From the NCBI GenBank assembly GCA_025517525.1, contig JAOPJZ010000001.1, positions 62,001-126,000 of the forward strand: a DNA stretch of 64,000 nucleotides, read 5' to 3'. This document shows positions 62,783-64,000 of this stretch, piece by piece; position 1 is the stretch's first letter, and every line of letters begins with the position of its first letter. The notes beneath the pieces were generated by a model that saw only the letters and a program-made list of their open reading frames with translations, searched no databases and was not told the origin of the DNA. The DNA comes from Natronosalvus hydrolyticus (lineage in GTDB: Archaea; Halobacteriota; Halobacteria; Halobacteriales; Natrialbaceae). The position numbers were made by a program, and so were the translations under genes.

Positions 62783-62986
62783 GGCTAGTCCGGGTGCGTA
62801 CCATAAGTCCCCGGCCGAGTGAACCCACTTTGGGTGCGATGACAGCCCGGCGAACCCAGGTACGGTACAGACCTGATGGCTTCGGCCATCCCACTCGAGG
62901 GTGGTGTCCCTCGCACGCTGAGTCGGCGTCAGTCGACTCGGCACCTGGAGGCGCGTTGCGCTTCCCGCCCGGCACGAGGGTTAGCC
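62783..62986 (+). ncRNA. Candidate structured RNA, unidentified
   Basis: A non-coding stretch with many helices: closing GGCTAG/TTAGCC (62783-62788, 62981-62986, one G:U), CCGGG/CCCGG (62790-62794, 62968-62972), ACCCA-CTT-TGGGT (62823-62835), GATGGC-TTCG-GCCATC (62875-62890, a UUCG tetraloop), CGAGGG/CCCTCG (62896-62913), GAGTCG/CGACTC (62920-62939) and GGAGGCGC-GTT-GCGCTTCC (62947-62965). GATAA at 62754-62758 is at promoter distance. I could not match it to RNase P RNA or SRP RNA: their conserved core motifs are not visible. Confidence 0.45.
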
Positions 62987-63131
62987 AGCAGACGCGGCAT
63001 GCCGCCACGGGATGATGCTGGACGTTAGTGTTCCGGGTGCCATTTCCAACTCGAACACTGGATAGTGTCGAAGCTACCCTCTCCCATACCGATTGATTGT
63101 CGAGCGAAGCGGATTCCCCGCTTCCAGTGAC

Positions 63132-63139
63132 GTTTTGTT
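63132..63139 (+). promoter_or_regulatory. TATA-like box of the endonuclease III gene
   Basis: GTTTTGTT lies 22-29 nt before ATG 63161. Confidence 0.4.
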
Positions 63140-63160
63140 CGGCCACTCGAGAGTATCGGT

Positions 63161-63988
63161 ATGGACGAAAAGCCGCAAGCTGATCCCGAACCCGACGTCA
63201 ATATCAGCGGTGGCGTCGCCGGAGGCGGTGAACTGGCCCCGTTCGAGGTGGCCGACATCGGCACGCGAGCGGGACGGGTCGTCGCTCGATTGGGCGAGTT
63301 GTACTGGGAGAAAACCTACGGCGGGCGGGACGCCTTCGAGTGTCTCGTACGGACGATCCTCAGTCAGAACACGAGCGACGTCGCGAGTCAACCGGCCCAC
63401 GACGCCTTGCTCGAGCGCTATGCGGACGGCGATGCGGATCTCGTGAACGCCCTCGCGGATGCCGACCACGACGAACTGGCCGAGACGATCAGCGGGGCTG
63501 GTCTCTACAACCAGAAATCGAAGATGATCCGTGGCGCGGCCGCGTGGGTCCGTGAAGAGTTCGGCTCCGAGGCGGCCTTCGACGCGTTCGTCACGGACGA
63601 GGACCCGAACGCGGTTCGAGAGACGTTGCTCGAGGTCCACGGCGTCGGGCCGAAAACGGCTGACTGCGTTCTGCTGTTCGCTGGCGGCCAACCAGGCGTT
63701 TTTCCGGTGGACACACACGTCCACCGCATCGCTCGCCGGCTCGGAATCGCGCCCGCCGAGGCCGACCACGAAGGCGTTCGGGAGGCCCTCGAGGGCGCTA
63801 TCCCACCCGAAATGTGCGGCTTCGGCCACACGGCGATGATCCAGTTCGGGCGCGAATACTGTACGGCTCGAGCGCCGGCCTGTCTCGAGGACCCGGATGC
63901 GTGCCCAATGGCAGACCTGTGTGACCAGGTAGGCGTCTATCCGGAAACGGGCGAGTTTGTCGATCCGGCCGAAGCCCCCGAGTCGTAG
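63161..63988 (+). CDS. nth: Endonuclease III (HhH-GPD, Fe-S)
   Basis: A 275-residue base-excision-repair glycosylase/AP lyase for oxidised pyrimidines. TILSQNTSDVASQPAHDAL starts the core; the catalytic Lys is in VHGVGPKTADCVLLF and the catalytic Asp in FPVDTHVHRIARRLG. The [4Fe-4S] cluster ligands follow in YCTARAPAC, DACPMADLC, with spacing a little wider than in E. coli Nth. An N-terminal extension of ~30 acidic residues and a C-terminal acidic tail are haloarchaeal features. This is the second HhH-GPD enzyme in the window, but of a different branch. Confidence 0.93.
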   Translation: MDEKPQADPEPDVNISGGVAGGGELAPFEVADIGTRAGRVVARLGELYWEKTYGGRDAFECLVRTILSQNTSDVASQPAHDALLERYADGDADLVNALADADHDELAETISGAGLYNQKSKMIRGAAAWVREEFGSEAAFDAFVTDEDPNAVRETLLEVHGVGPKTADCVLLFAGGQPGVFPVDTHVHRIARRLGIAPAEADHEGVREALEGAIPPEMCGFGHTAMIQFGREYCTARAPACLEDPDACPMADLCDQVGVYPETGEFVDPAEAPES

Positions 63989-64000
63989 TCGGTGGAAACC

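Larger units (their letters stand above)
62675..63160. other. 486-nt intergenic region
   Basis: Holds the family A element, the candidate structured RNA and the promoter of the endonuclease III gene. The part from about 62990 to 63130 contains GCGGCATGCCGC, a 12-bp palindrome (62994-63005), and otherwise nothing I recognise. No protein-coding gene is supported. Confidence 0.5.

Noticed and set aside
62783..62986. Calling the structured region RNase P RNA or SRP RNA
   Set aside because: Neither the GAGGAAAGUCC/ACAGAA cores of RNase P nor the GGAAG...AGCA core of SRP helix 8 is visible on either strand.
62766..63146. A 126-codon minus-strand frame across the candidate structured RNA
   Set aside because: It covers the hairpin-rich region; translation has no recognisable features and the frame overlaps the next gene's promoter.
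1..64000. tRNA, rRNA, CRISPR arrays, insertion sequences or prophage genes
   Set aside because: I looked for T-loop sequences, regular spacer-repeat arrays, transposase motifs and integrases and found none. The dispersed palindromes are not CRISPR repeats: copies are kilobases apart, at gene ends, without spacers.

Overview
The window is a piece of a haloarchaeal chromosome (class Halobacteria, most like the Natrialbales/Natrinema type, although the genus cannot be fixed from sequence alone). The evidence is a high GC content, very acidic proteins, a twin-arginine lipoprotein signal on a solute-binding protein, a respiratory complex without the NADH-oxidising subunits, and many start codons (ATG or GTG) with an AT-rich TATA-like box about 24-30 nt upstream and no Shine-Dalgarno, as expected for leaderless transcripts. 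I saw no tRNA, rRNA, insertion sequence, CRISPR array or prophage.

Layout. 0-5.8 kb: radical SAM protein, TRAM-domain protein, YkgJ cysteine-cluster protein, PPOX flavin/F420 protein, winged-helix regulator, MBL hydrolase and UspA. 5.9-10.7 kb: a branched-chain-type ABC uptake operon (substrate-binding lipoprotein, a fused LivH-LivM permease, LivG, LivF), followed by an MFS carrier, a phenylacetate-CoA ligase family enzyme and a PaaI-type thioesterase, which together suggest uptake and CoA activation of an aromatic or related acid. 14.5-21 kb: VOC protein, a 45-residue zinc ribbon, methyltransferase, family 2 glycosyltransferase, purK-purE, and a 7TM histidine kinase. 21.1-31.6 kb: an 11-gene nuo operon (A, B, CD fusion, H, I, J1, J2, K, L, M, N) without nuoEFG. 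31.7-37.5 kb: DHH phosphoesterase with a TrkA-N domain, CBS-ParB-like protein, a 3-hydroxyacyl-CoA dehydrogenase/enoyl-CoA hydratase fusion and a divergent acyl-CoA dehydrogenase (beta-oxidation). 37.8-45.6 kb: a lipoprotein serpin, a cysteine-containing HTH regulator beside a Zn/Cd/Pb-type P1B ATPase, a DUF457 membrane protein and an orphan SdhA-like flavoprotein. 45.7-53.6 kb: HhH-GPD glycosylase, a RimK ligase fused to a RimB-like protease, a flippase overlapping a phosphodiesterase, a GNAT-zinc ribbon fusion and an aspartoacylase-family protein. 53.7-57.2 kb: sdhCDBA. 57.6-64 kb: a small membrane protein, DUF2342 zincin, a tail-anchored small protein, a second 7TM histidine kinase, M42 aminopeptidase and endonuclease III.

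Energy metabolism ties much of it together: acyl-CoA oxidation enzymes, complex II and the Nuo-type proton pump would all feed a quinone pool.

The least explained material is between the genes. Two families of short palindromic elements recur. One (about 75 bp, four copies at three loci) has two nested helices around a constant 14-nt loop, with stem changes that preserve pairing; it sits directly behind the stop codons of minus-strand genes. The other (about 75 bp, four copies) is an imperfect palindrome whose centre appears inverted in two of the copies relative to its flanks. A third non-coding region (about 62.78-62.99 kb) packs at least five hairpins and looks like a structured RNA that I could not name.
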